The notes: a model not told the origin generated them from the sequence alone. A DNA stretch of 16,877 nucleotides from Eutrophocola sp965661105 (GCA_965661105.1 CBFICR010000060.1:1-16877); one strand, 5' to 3'; shown: positions 7,674-15,158, counted from the first letter of the stretch. A program made the numbers and translations.

Positions 7674-8329
7674 GCGGGTAATCTCAGCGCTAAATTAAAA
7701 TGGGCGTTAACACAGTCGAGAATTTTTTGACTCACTTCATCCATGGTACCGGAGGCATCAATCAGTTTTCTCGATTGCGGCGTCATTTGGGCCAGCTGTC
7801 TGAAACCCTGTCTGACCCTGGCCTGGTATTCAATGCCTTTTTGCTCAAAGCGGTCCTCGACACCGCCTCGGGCATCAGCGCGGGAAAGAGAAATCTCAGG
7901 ATCCAGATCCAGAATAAGGGTCAGATCCGGATTAAAATCACCGAGTGTTTCCTGATGAATTCTATCGACGACATCTATGCCAAGATTTCCAGCAACACCC
8001 TGGAAAGCTCTTGAAGAATCAGCAAAACGATCAGAAATGACCCAGGTGCCATTTTTTAATGCGGGCTTGATGGTATCCATCACGTGAGAGCGACGCGCTG
8101 CATAGATAAGTAATAACTCTGTCATATCATCCCAGCGATTCGTTTCCCCTTCTACAATCAGCCGCCTTATTTCTTCTGCGCCAGGAGAGCCTCCAGGTTC
8201 ACGTGTAAGAATCACATCAAGGCCGGCGTCTTTCATGGCAGACAGCAGCATACGGCTTTGCACGCCTTTTCCGGCGCCATCAACGCCTTCAAGGACAATT
8301 AGTTGAGCATTGTTGGAGTGTGATTTCAT
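7670..8329 (-). CDS. tmk: Thymidylate (dTMP) kinase with an unusual P-loop
   Basis: Tmk phosphorylates dTMP to dTDP with ATP. With the ATG at 8329 the protein is 219 residues, near the usual 210. Upstream in-frame starts (ATG 8344, TTG 8365) lack a ribosome-binding site and would add non-conserved residues. TREPGGSPGAEEIRRL, the SDRFADSSRAFQG motif and an arginine-containing LID (RADARGGVEDRFEQ) are all as expected. The P-loop is odd. It reads GVDGAGKGVQS, with Gly22-Val23 after Lys21, where the family has Ser/Thr next to the lysine to help bind Mg-ATP. GKG resembles adenylate kinase instead. Everything else looks intact and the gene is in its normal place, so I infer an active enzyme. Its stop overlaps the holB start. 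Confidence 0.93.
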   Translation of the reverse strand: MKSHSNNAQLIVLEGVDGAGKGVQSRMLLSAMKDAGLDVILTREPGGSPGAEEIRRLIVEGETNRWDDMTELLLIYAARRSHVMDTIKPALKNGTWVISDRFADSSRAFQGVAGNLGIDVVDRIHQETLGDFNPDLTLILDLDPEISLSRADARGGVEDRFEQKGIEYQARVRQGFRQLAQMTPQSRKLIDASGTMDEVSQKILDCVNAHFNLALRLPA

Positions 8330-8413
8330 ACGCTTGTCCAGCATGGAATACTTTGATGACTGCAATTTAAATATTTTTTTTAAATCAATTCAGGCGCTGT
8401 GATGCTATTGGAG

Positions 8414-9460
8414 TTATTCCGAAATACCCAGCTGATACTGCCGCACCGCCCGCTGGTGTTCCTCCAGAGAGCTGGAGAAATAGTGACTTCCATCCCCCCG
8501 GGCTACAAAATAGAGTGTATCACTCTGGTCAGGATGCAGGCTGGCTGATATCGACTCCCGCCCTGGCAAGGCAATCGGTGTTGGCGTCAAACCGCTGTTC
8601 AAATAGGTATTGTAAGGTGAAGCGGTCCGCAAGTCAGTTCTGGTAAGGTCTCCATCGTAACTGTCACCCAGACCATAGATGACGGTGGGGTCTGTTTGCA
8701 GGCGCATGCGCTGTTGCAAACGCCTGATAAAGACTCCCGCAATCTGTTGCCTTTCCGATGCCAGGCCGGTTTCCTTCTCTATGATGGATGCCATAATCAA
8801 CGCTTCATAAGGTTCGGAATATGGCAGGCCGACATCTCTGCCCTGCCACTCTTCTGCCAGTACTATTTGCATGGTAGCAGCGGCTCGCAACAATAAATCA
8901 CGATCAGTGGTGCCCCGGCTAAAATTATAGGTATCCGGAAAGACAAGGCCCTCAGGGTATTTTTCAGTTTGCAGTAGTTGCTGTAATTGGCCCCGTAGTT
9001 GTTCCGGGTTATCCGTATCCAGCGTCGTGGTGATCATGGGATGATTCTGAATGGCTGCCAATGCCTGGGCCAGTGTCCAGCCCTCCAGCAGAACCACCTG
9101 ATAAACAATGACGTCACCCTTGACCAGTTTTTCCAACAGCATGCGTGGAGTCATATCAGGTGTCAGCAGATAATCACCGGCCTTGATGCTATTTGCCAGT
9201 CCGGAAAACCGGCCATACAACCTGACATCAAATGGATGATCGAGAATACCTTCCGCCGCCAGTCTGCTGACCAGTCCCGTAAAGGTGGTTCCAGGTTCAA
9301 TGACAATGCTGTAGCCGTTTTCCAGACCACTTTGCTCACTTAGGAAAGCATCAAGCTGGATCGGGGAATTGATGTGCTGGAGAAAAAAAATGCCGCGCAG
9401 AACCGTGCACGCAATCAAAATATATACCCAGAGCAAAACTCTTTTTTTATCGGGGAACAT
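8414..9460 (-). CDS. mltG: Endolytic murein transglycosylase MltG
   Basis: MltG cuts glycan strands of nascent peptidoglycan and is thought to end strand growth. The 348-residue protein has one N-terminal transmembrane helix (about 7-28) that anchors it in the inner membrane, with the rest in the periplasm. A LysM-like region (about 51-115) is followed by the YceG catalytic domain. ASIIEKETG (224-232) holds the catalytic glutamate, Glu228, matching Glu218 of E. coli. FPDTY, LQTDPTVIYG, SPYNTY and the terminal LYFVARGDGSHYFS motif are all present. The ATG at 9460 lies inside the end of pabC, an overlap of 14 bases, suggesting coupled translation. pabC-mltG-tmk is the conserved order. Confidence 0.95.
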   Translation of the reverse strand: MFPDKKRVLLWVYILIACTVLRGIFFLQHINSPIQLDAFLSEQSGLENGYSIVIEPGTTFTGLVSRLAAEGILDHPFDVRLYGRFSGLANSIKAGDYLLTPDMTPRMLLEKLVKGDVIVYQVVLLEGWTLAQALAAIQNHPMITTTLDTDNPEQLRGQLQQLLQTEKYPEGLVFPDTYNFSRGTTDRDLLLRAAATMQIVLAEEWQGRDVGLPYSEPYEALIMASIIEKETGLASERQQIAGVFIRRLQQRMRLQTDPTVIYGLGDSYDGDLTRTDLRTASPYNTYLNSGLTPTPIALPGRESISASLHPDQSDTLYFVARGDGSHYFSSSLEEHQRAVRQYQLGISE

Positions 9461-10286
9461 TGGCTTTCAGCAGTTCCTGAAACAGGCGCCGGGCCTGACG
9501 GGTAAATTTCGCGTCTGAACCATCAATATCCAGAGCCACTGTTGCGCTGGCAGTTTGAATGCTGCTAACGGGCCAGATGCCAAAAACACTGTTACAAATG
9601 AAAACTTCACTCACCCCCAGCAATCTATCCAGGGAGCACTCACTGATTTCACTCGCACCGGGAATATTACTCAACAAATAATTACGCATAATGCCTGCAA
9701 CCCCGGAGTTTGACAGTGATGGAGTTAATAAACCGCCTGCTTCACTCCAAAAGATATTGCTGCGGGTACCTTCAATAACATTGCCGTTGGTGTCCAGCAT
9801 GATGCCTTCCATAAAGCTCTCATCAGGCCATTCCTGAGAGGCCCGCACCTGTTCAAGCCGGTTCAGGTGTTTAATACCTGCAAGAGACGGCTGAATCGCA
9901 AGACGTTGATTGCAGATAAATGTGGCTATTCCGGTTGCAGCGGGGTCACCCTCATAAAGTGGCAAGGAGTGAAGACTGAGAATACGTGTTGTGTGCGCGG
10001 AATTCGCCGGGCGATACCCTCTTCCTCCTACTCCGCGGGTAACAATCACTTTAAGCACGCCATGCTCAGGAAATTGCTGTGAATAATTGGCAATTTCCTG
10101 TTCCAGCTGTAACAGGTCCAGAGGGATTTTTAAACGCGTCGCGCCTGATTCCAGTCGATGCAGATGCGCTTTCAGGAGAACAGGACGATGAGCGTGAATC
10201 AGAATGGTTTCAAATACACCATCACCGTAGGCCAGCCCTCTGTCATTGATGGCAATGGTATCCTGGCTTGATCCATTGACGATCAT
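9447..10286 (-). CDS. pabC: Aminodeoxychorismate lyase
   Basis: PabC releases pyruvate from 4-amino-4-deoxychorismate to give p-aminobenzoate for folate synthesis. It is a fold-type IV pyridoxal-phosphate enzyme of 279 residues (E. coli has 269). DRGLAYGDGVFET (15-27) opens the domain. Lys139 (AGIKHLNRLE) is the PLP Schiff-base lysine. Glu172 in the EGTRSNIF motif contacts the pyridine nitrogen. EVFICNSVFGIWPV (228-241) is the typical lyase segment and separates it from branched-chain and D-amino-acid aminotransferases, although that split is less certain than the fold. Its ribosome-binding site GAGGA overlaps the fabF stop codon, and only nine bases separate the genes, so it depends on fabF transcription. 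Confidence 0.92.
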   Translation of the reverse strand: MIVNGSSQDTIAINDRGLAYGDGVFETILIHAHRPVLLKAHLHRLESGATRLKIPLDLLQLEQEIANYSQQFPEHGVLKVIVTRGVGGRGYRPANSAHTTRILSLHSLPLYEGDPAATGIATFICNQRLAIQPSLAGIKHLNRLEQVRASQEWPDESFMEGIMLDTNGNVIEGTRSNIFWSEAGGLLTPSLSNSGVAGIMRNYLLSNIPGASEISECSLDRLLGVSEVFICNSVFGIWPVSSIQTASATVALDIDGSDAKFTRQARRLFQELLKANVPR

Positions 10287-10295
10287 TACCGGTCC

Positions 10296-11534
10296 TCAGA
10301 CTCTGGTAAAAATGAGACTGCCATTGGTACCACCAAAGCCGAAGGAATTACTCATGACGGCATCAATTTTGACATCCCGCGCAGCATTGGGCACATAGTC
10401 CAGATCACAGCCTTCACCGGGTTGGTCAAGATTGATAGTAGGAGGCGCAACGTTGTCCAGCATGCTCTTGATTGAAAAAATAGCTTCTACCGCTCCGGTG
10501 GCTCCCAGAGAATGACCCATCATCGACTTCGTGGAGCTGACTGGCAGTTTCTTGCTATGTTCGTTAAAAACAGACTTTATCGCCATGGTTTCAGCCTTGT
10601 CACCTGCAAGGGTCGAGGTACCGTGGGCATTGATGTAGTGCAGTTGATCATTATTCAAGCCGGCATCATTAAGAGCATTAACCATGCAGCGTGCGGCACC
10701 CTCACCGTTCTCCGAGGGAGACGTGATGTGATAGGCATCTCCACTCATGCCGAAACCTGCAACTTCCGCAAGAATATTGGCGCCGCGCTTTTTAGCCGCT
10801 TCATATTCTTCCAGCACCAGTACGCCAGCACCATCACTGAGGACAAAACCATCACGATCAGCATCCCAGGGTCGACTGGCTTTGGTTGGGTCTTCGTTAC
10901 GAGTTGAGAGAGCCCGAGCGGCGCAGAAACCACCAAGACCAGCCTTTGAAATGGATTTTTCTCCTCCCCCTGCCACCATCGCATCTGCATCTCCATAGGC
11001 GATCATGCGCGCCGCCAGTCCGATACAATGGGTTCCGGTAGTACAGGCTGTAGCAACGGCAAGATTCGGCCCCTGAAGCCCAAATTCAATGGAGAGTGAA
11101 CCGGAAATCATATTGATAATGGAGCCGGGAACAAAAAACGGCGACACCTTGCGTGGACCACTGGTCTTGATAAGCTCAACGGTATTCTCGATATTGGTGA
11201 TTCCGCCAATACCCGAACCAATGGCTACGCCGATTCGAAGGGGTGAATAGCCGGCGTCCTGGATGCCAGCATCAAGAATGGCCTGTTTTCCTGCTGCCAG
11301 ACCGTAATGCAGAAACTCATCCATGCGACGGGCTTCCTTGAGAGGCATATAGTCTTCAACATTGAAGTTCTTGATCAGACCACCAAAGCGTGTGCTATAG
11401 GCAGAGACATCAAACTGATCGATAGCAGAAATACCACTCTTGCCTTCTTTCAGGCCTGACCAGGTTTCTTCTACACTGTTACCCAATGGGGTGATTGCCC
11501 CCATACCAGTTATAACTACTCTTCTTTTGGACAA
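10296..11534 (-). CDS. fabF: 3-oxoacyl-ACP synthase II
   Basis: FabF condenses malonyl-ACP with acyl-ACP in fatty-acid chain elongation and is the main condensing enzyme for the palmitoleate-to-vaccenate step. The 412-residue thiolase-fold protein has Cys164 (ATACTTGTH) as nucleophile, His304 (NAHGTST) and His341 (MMGHSLGATG) as partners and Lys336. Phe400 in SNSFGFGGTN is the gating residue. The start codon is TTG at 11534. AGAGGA lies seven bases before it, an in-frame stop lies six codons upstream, and the next ATG (codon 11) falls inside the conserved fold. Translation from TTG may lower its level relative to acpP. A terminator and a candidate promoter lie between acpP and fabF. Confidence 0.96.
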   Translation of the reverse strand: MSKRRVVITGMGAITPLGNSVEETWSGLKEGKSGISAIDQFDVSAYSTRFGGLIKNFNVEDYMPLKEARRMDEFLHYGLAAGKQAILDAGIQDAGYSPLRIGVAIGSGIGGITNIENTVELIKTSGPRKVSPFFVPGSIINMISGSLSIEFGLQGPNLAVATACTTGTHCIGLAARMIAYGDADAMVAGGGEKSISKAGLGGFCAARALSTRNEDPTKASRPWDADRDGFVLSDGAGVLVLEEYEAAKKRGANILAEVAGFGMSGDAYHITSPSENGEGAARCMVNALNDAGLNNDQLHYINAHGTSTLAGDKAETMAIKSVFNEHSKKLPVSSTKSMMGHSLGATGAVEAIFSIKSMLDNVAPPTINLDQPGEGCDLDYVPNAARDVKIDAVMSNSFGFGGTNGSLIFTRV

Positions 11535-11576
11535 TTGTGAATCCTCTGGAACTCAATGCCTGGCGGCTTACTGCTA

Positions 11577-11606
11577 ACTATACTTAATTCTTTTATGATT
11601 AAACAA
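11577..11606 (-). promoter_or_regulatory. Candidate sigma-70 promoter for fabF
   Basis: Read on the minus strand, TTGTTT (11606-11601) and TATAGT (11582-11577) are separated by 18 bases. The -10 matches consensus at five of six positions and the -35 at three. Transcription would start near 11570, giving a leader of about 35 bases before the TTG start and room for the AGAGGA ribosome site. It lies after the acpP terminator, where a separate fabF-pabC-mltG promoter would be useful. Confidence 0.42.
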
Positions 11607-11745
11607 CGGTGAAGCCTGGCAAATAACCAGCTTGCCAGCCAAGCTATGAATGTCAATCGCATCACTGGTATTAAGCTAAGCGATTTATATTCAGCACACG
11701 GAAACAAGGCGAACTGACAGTAATTATTAGCAAACAAGTGCGCCA

Positions 11746-11788
11746 ACAAAAAAGCTACTTCCGGTTATCCCGAAAGTAGCTTTTTTGT
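11746..11788 (-). terminator. Intrinsic terminator after acpP
   Basis: Arms 11746-11760 and 11774-11788 are exact 15-base reverse complements with GCTACTT at the core. Three further pairs form inside the loop. On the minus strand the stem ends in a run of T right after AGTAGC, the classic form; the symmetric A/T flanks would also let it act in the other direction. It begins 36 bases after the acpP stop codon, so most transcripts should end here, producing a short, abundant acpP mRNA with partial read-through to fabF. Confidence 0.88.
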
Positions 11789-11823
11789 TCACTAACGTTG
11801 AACAGTTGCTGAAACAAATAATG

Positions 11824-12057
11824 TTACAGGTGTTCGTTAACGTAATTGATTGCCAGTTGAACCGTGGTGATTTTCTCGGCTTCTTCATCAGGAATTTCAG
11901 TTTCAAATTCTTCTTCCAGAGCCATTACCAGTTCTACAGTATCCAGAGAGTCAGCACCCAGATCCTCAACGAATGATGAGTCTGTGTTCACCTCTTCTTC
12001 TTTCACTCCGAGTTGCTCTGCGACAATCTTCTTTACTCGTTCTTCAACGCTACTCAT
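11824..12057 (-). CDS. acpP: Acyl carrier protein
   Basis: AcpP carries growing acyl chains on a phosphopantetheine arm for fatty-acid, lipid A and phospholipid synthesis. The 77-residue acidic protein is nearly identical in length and motif to E. coli AcpP. Ser37 in GADSLDTVELVMALEEEF takes the phosphopantetheine group. The ATG at 12057 is preceded by AGGAG, eleven bases away. The gene lies between two terminator-like hairpins, one in the fabG-acpP gap and one just downstream, and has a long upstream gap of 288 bases, so it very likely has its own strong promoter. I could not pick a single convincing -35/-10 pair in 12058-12276. Confidence 0.98.
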   Translation of the reverse strand: MSSVEERVKKIVAEQLGVKEEEVNTDSSFVEDLGADSLDTVELVMALEEEFETEIPDEEAEKITTVQLAINYVNEHL

Positions 12058-12276
12058 ATTATTTCTAGCTCCTGGATAACAAAGTTTCTTTTTATAAGTA
12101 AAAATAAATCAGACTGCTAAAATCAAACCACTAGTCAGTCCTGCATAGTCTTCGATCAAGACCAATATTTACACTGCTAAGAGAGATATCTGGTACGGGA
12201 TCTGGCCCGACAAAGAGCGCAGTTTACCGTAACTTAATTAATTATGTAATGTTAAAAAACCTTTAATTTTATCTTT

Positions 12277-12303
12277 GAAAAAACCCTTGTTTTTCGGGGT
12301 TTG
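12277..12303 (-). terminator. Probable terminator after fabG
   Basis: On the minus strand AAACCC (12302-12297) pairs with GGGTTT (12286-12281) around an A-rich ten-base loop. The second arm runs into three more T. It lies about 43 bases past the fabG stop. The stem is only six pairs, so it is a weaker signal than the one after acpP and may only attenuate transcription into acpP. Confidence 0.45.
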
Positions 12304-12345
12304 CTTTGCTAATGAAGCTAAATTCAAGGGTCCAGTTCGAGGCAA

Positions 12346-13089
12346 TTATGCCATGTACATTCCACCGTTTACATGCACTGTTTCACCACTAATGTAGCCT
12401 GCTTGATCTGACGCAAGAAAAGCTACCACAGCGGCTATTTCTTCAGGCATTCCGTAACGGCCAAGCGGAATTTTGGCCAACAGGGACTGCATTTGGTCCT
12501 CTGACAGTTCACGGGTCATATCTGTATCAATAAAGCCTGGCGCCACTGTATTTACGGTTATTCCACGAGAACCAATTTCCATCGCCAGAGCCCTTGAAAA
12601 ACCTTCCAGTCCGGCTTTCGCAGCAGCATAGTTTGATTGTCCGGCATTGCCGCTGGAAGCAACCACTGAACTGATGCTGATAATACGACCCCAGCGTGCC
12701 TTGGTCATACCCCGAACCATTGCTTTGGTCATACGAAATATTGAACTGAGGTTGGTATTAATCACCTGATCCCATTCCTCTGCCTTCATACGCATTAGAA
12801 TGTTGTCACGAGTGATACCGGCATTATTGACAAGAATCTGTACTGCGCCAAATTCTTCCTGTATCTGTTTAACCACCGCGTCTATGGACTCCTCAGAGGA
12901 GACATCAAGACAATACCCCTTGCCATCAATCCCTGCCTGCGCAAGATAGGCCGAGATTTTTTCAGCCCCAGCTTCACTGGTTGCAGTTCCCAGCACAATA
13001 GCCTGCTTTCCAAGTTCAAGTGCAATGGCTTTGCCAATGCCCCGGCTGGCTCCAGTGACTAATGCGACCTTCCTGTTTTCATCACTCAT
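12346..13089 (-). CDS. fabG: 3-oxoacyl-ACP reductase
   Basis: FabG reduces 3-oxoacyl-ACP to 3-hydroxyacyl-ACP with NADPH in the fatty-acid elongation cycle. It is a 247-residue short-chain dehydrogenase. VTGASRGIG (11-19) binds the cofactor, NNAG (88-91) is the structural motif, and Ser141, Tyr154 and Lys158 (NYAAAK) form the catalytic set. Length and alignment match E. coli FabG (244). I chose the ATG at 13089, because the frame stays open upstream into fabD but that extra stretch is not conserved. The fabD stop lies 16 bases upstream, so the two genes form one translational unit. The C-terminal VHVNGGMYMA is typical of FabG. Confidence 0.97.
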   Translation of the reverse strand: MSDENRKVALVTGASRGIGKAIALELGKQAIVLGTATSEAGAEKISAYLAQAGIDGKGYCLDVSSEESIDAVVKQIQEEFGAVQILVNNAGITRDNILMRMKAEEWDQVINTNLSSIFRMTKAMVRGMTKARWGRIISISSVVASSGNAGQSNYAAAKAGLEGFSRALAMEIGSRGITVNTVAPGFIDTDMTRELSEDQMQSLLAKIPLGRYGMPEEIAAVVAFLASDQAGYISGETVHVNGGMYMA

Positions 13090-13105
13090 AGTTGGTTTTT
13101 CCGAT

Positions 13106-14056
13106 TTATGCGGCAGACTCGCCCAGTGACTTTGCCTGTTCCAGGCTGGCAAGATCATTTACTGACAAGACGCCCATATCTGGCTGAATGCGCCTGTTAA
13201 ACCCGGACAATACATTGCCAGGCCCTATTTCCAGCACCTGATTGATTCCCGACCCGGCGAATTTATTAATAGTGTCTATCCACGGTACCGGGCTGAATAT
13301 CTGGTTTATCAGGTTTAGTCGTATTGCCTCAGGATCACTGGAGCAATCGAGACCAAAGTTCTGCAGGACAGGTATTTCAGGAGAGTGAAAGGGTACGCCA
13401 TCAAGCACAGCGGCAAATTTTTCAGCCGCGGGCTTCATCAACACAGAATGGAAAGGGGCACTGACAGGTAAAGGCAGCGCCCGCTTGGCTCCCGCTTCTT
13501 TACATAACGCCCCGGCCCGCGTGACCGCATCACTATGGCCGGCAATGACTATCTGTCCAGGGCAGTTAAAATTGACAGCAGCAACCTCTTCACCCTGTTT
13601 TGCCTGTTCACAGGCTGCCACTACCTTATCGTCATCCAGGCCGATAATTGCGGCCATTCCCCCAACCCCGAGAGGCACTGCGCTCTGCATAAACTGACCA
13701 CGCTGCTGGACCAGGCTCACGGCATCCGCAAAATCAATAACACCGGCACAGGTGAGTGCGGAGTATTCGCCAAGACTATGCCCGGCCATCAGGCCCGGAC
13801 TAATGCCACCCTGATCTTTCCAGAGCCGCCAGATGGCGACAGATGCGGCTAGTATTGTTGGCTGGGTAATATGGGTCTTGGCGAGTTCTTCAGCGGGGCC
13901 GGTCTGGGTCAGCGCCCAGAGGTCATAGCCCAGCACATCACTGGCTTGCGAAAAGGTTTCTTTTACCAGAGCGAAAGATTCCGCCAGTTCAGCAAGCATG
14001 CCGACTTTCTGGGAGCCCTGTCCTGGAAAAATAAAACCTGTATGACTGGAATTCAT
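13106..14056 (-). CDS. fabD: Malonyl-CoA:ACP transacylase
   Basis: FabD moves the malonyl group from CoA to ACP, supplying the two-carbon donor for chain elongation. The 316-residue alpha/beta-hydrolase-like protein has FPGQGSQ (10-16), the nucleophile Ser94 in GHSLGEY, Arg119 (QQRGQFMQ) for the malonyl carboxylate, and His203 (SAPFHS) as partner. Length matches E. coli FabD (309). The ATG at 14056 has AAAGGA about nine bases upstream. It is separated from rpmF by a terminator-like hairpin and a 13-base direct repeat. The usual plsX and fabH are not between them. Confidence 0.97.
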   Translation of the reverse strand: MNSSHTGFIFPGQGSQKVGMLAELAESFALVKETFSQASDVLGYDLWALTQTGPAEELAKTHITQPTILAASVAIWRLWKDQGGISPGLMAGHSLGEYSALTCAGVIDFADAVSLVQQRGQFMQSAVPLGVGGMAAIIGLDDDKVVAACEQAKQGEEVAAVNFNCPGQIVIAGHSDAVTRAGALCKEAGAKRALPLPVSAPFHSVLMKPAAEKFAAVLDGVPFHSPEIPVLQNFGLDCSSDPEAIRLNLINQIFSPVPWIDTINKFAGSGINQVLEIGPGNVLSGFNRRIQPDMGVLSVNDLASLEQAKSLGESAA

Positions 14057-14089
14057 TAATTAGATCCTTTTTCAGGTTCCAAACCAGCT

Positions 14090-14115
14090 AACCTGATCCA
14101 CTAACTTGATCCACT
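14090..14115. repeat. Two tandem 13-bp direct repeats upstream of fabD
   Basis: AACCTGATCCACT (14090-14102) is followed at once by AACTTGATCCACT (14103-14115), one base different. They sit between the hairpin after rpmF and the fabD ribosome-binding site. They may be a short duplication or two binding sites for one regulator. The sequence does not match a fatty-acid regulator site that I know. Confidence 0.6.
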
Positions 14116-14123
14116 AACTACAT

Positions 14124-14157
14124 AAAACAGAAAGCAGCCTTTGCGAGGCTGCTTTCT
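14124..14157 (-). terminator. Terminator-like hairpin after rpmF
   Basis: AGAAAGCAGCCT (14129-14140) and AGGCTGCTTTCT (14146-14157) are exact 12-base reverse complements with a five-base loop. On the minus strand the stem is followed by GTTTTA, a short imperfect T-tract. It lies about 80 bases past the rpmF stop. It probably separates the yceD-rpmF transcript from fabD, or sets a step-down in level. Confidence 0.72.
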
Positions 14158-14236
14158 GGAGTCACTATCCTGATCTTTATGCCCGAATTTATGTCTTGAA
14201 TGCCGTTAATCGACGCTCGGGTGTCTGATAAGAGGA

Positions 14237-14416
14237 TTAGTCTTCGTTGTTTCTGACTATCTGTCTGCCTTTGTAAAAGCCATCGGGAGTCATATTATGA
14301 CGACGATGTCTTTCACCGGTTTCAGCATCAGTTGAAATGGTAACGGTACCAAGTGCATCGTGACTACGACGCATATTACGCCTGGATCGTGAAACCTTGC
14401 TTTTTTGTACGGCCAT
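14237..14416 (-). CDS. rpmF: Ribosomal protein bL32
   Basis: This is a 59-residue basic protein of the large ribosomal subunit. It starts MAVQKSKVSRSRRNMRRSHD, which matches the conserved bL32 N-terminus, and continues with the ETGERHRRHNMTPDGFYKGR segment. No zinc-ribbon cysteines are present, so it is the zinc-independent form, as in E. coli. The ATG at 14416 has GAGGT nine bases upstream. It lies 155 bases after yceD, in the yceD-rpmF order conserved across gammaproteobacteria, and ends before a hairpin. Normally plsX would follow it, but here the next gene is fabD. Confidence 0.97.
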   Translation of the reverse strand: MAVQKSKVSRSRRNMRRSHDALGTVTISTDAETGERHRRHNMTPDGFYKGRQIVRNNED

Positions 14417-14537
14417 GGTGAACTACCTCGGTTGTATCCTGTTTATATTCTGATTTTAGTCTTTCTAGCTAACTTTTGTACGCATTATATAAGCTATGGG
14501 CAAATATAGTGTCTACATCAGTTATTAAATTTTTCTA

Positions 14538-14573
14538 AAGCCTGTTAATCCTGCAATTCCTGCAAATCCTGCT
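14538..14573. repeat. Four degenerate 9-bp units at the yceD stop codon
   Basis: AAGCCTGTT, AATCCTGCA, ATTCCTGCA and AATCCTGCT lie end to end, reading the plus strand. The array overlaps the yceD stop codon (14572-14574). The period is a multiple of three and the frame after the stop is open for eight codons (QDLQELQD) before TAA, so the array could be a former extension of the protein. Confidence 0.6.
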
Positions 14574-15150
14574 ATTTTTGCTTGTCGTTTTGTTCTTTCA
14601 GCGCCTGCTTAAGTTCTGCCAGAGCTTCCAGTCCCTGGATTGAGCCAGATGTCTGGCTTTCTCCGACCTGTTTTGCCTGCTGTTGAAGTGATTTCAGTGT
14701 GTCACTGCAATCTTTATCAGCATGACTTGCCACAATGGGCAAGCTCATGATCAGCTCGTCCTCTACCAGTGATAACAGGTCAAGTTCACCTTCTTCGCTG
14801 CGCACAACTTCGAGTTGCTCCAGTGAATTGGCACTTGATTGAGCCATGTCCCGAGCTTCCTTATCAGATTCAGCCACTTTTATGGCAAAATCCGATGCAA
14901 GCTTTACCTCTGTTGCTTCGAGACAGCGCTGACAAACCATATTAACGTCAGCCTTCAAACTACCTGTAATCAGGCAATGGCCAGCGTCATCTTTGTCAAA
15001 ACTTAAACTTACCTCTGCCTGCCCATTATTATCATGCAGGAACTCACTCAAGCGCAGGAGTTTTGCTACAGGTAAAGTGCTGTTAATTGAGCCATTCCTG
15101 TTACACAATTTGCGAGGCATCACGCGCACTGGAAATGGGTCAGTCGACAT
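14572..15150 (-). CDS. yceD: YceD / DUF177 family protein
   Basis: This 192-residue protein belongs to the DUF177 family, coupled genetically to rpmF and linked in plants and bacteria to 23S rRNA handling. The exact activity is not established. The family pair Cys73-Cys76 in MVCQRCLE is present, followed by the conserved acidic segment DLLSLVEDELIMSLPIVASH (about 123-142). The C-terminus is a Gln- and Lys-rich helix (ALAELKQALKEQNDKQK) that varies in the family. The ATG at 15150 gives an N-terminus (PFPVRVMPRKLCNR) like Pseudomonas relatives. No Shine-Dalgarno precedes it. A near-consensus promoter ends nine bases upstream, so the mRNA may be leaderless. It is divergent from the Maf gene. Confidence 0.9.
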   Translation of the reverse strand: MSTDPFPVRVMPRKLCNRNGSINSTLPVAKLLRLSEFLHDNNGQAEVSLSFDKDDAGHCLITGSLKADVNMVCQRCLEATEVKLASDFAIKVAESDKEARDMAQSSANSLEQLEVVRSEEGELDLLSLVEDELIMSLPIVASHADKDCSDTLKSLQQQAKQVGESQTSGSIQGLEALAELKQALKEQNDKQK

Positions 15151-15158
15151 AGGCGCGC

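Noticed and set aside
8330..8365. Upstream TTG and ATG starts for tmk
   Set aside because: No ribosome-binding site, and the added residues have no match to the Tmk N-terminus.
8365..8385. AT-only inverted repeat between mltG and tmk as a terminator
   Set aside because: A seven-pair A/T stem with no T-tract would be too weak, and tmk is expected to be cotranscribed with mltG.
10512..10998. Long open frames within fabF on the other strand and frames
   Set aside because: They are shadows of fabF coding sequence with low-complexity translations and no start signals.
11616..11645. CTGGCAA / TTGCCAG and AGCTTG / CAAGCT inverted repeats upstream of fabF
   Set aside because: Overlapping short arms in a region rich in such words, with no match to a known fatty-acid regulator site.
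13090..13158. A longer fabG start inside the end of fabD
   Set aside because: The added 23 residues are fabD sequence read in another frame; MSDENRKVALVTGASRGIG from 13089 matches the family length.
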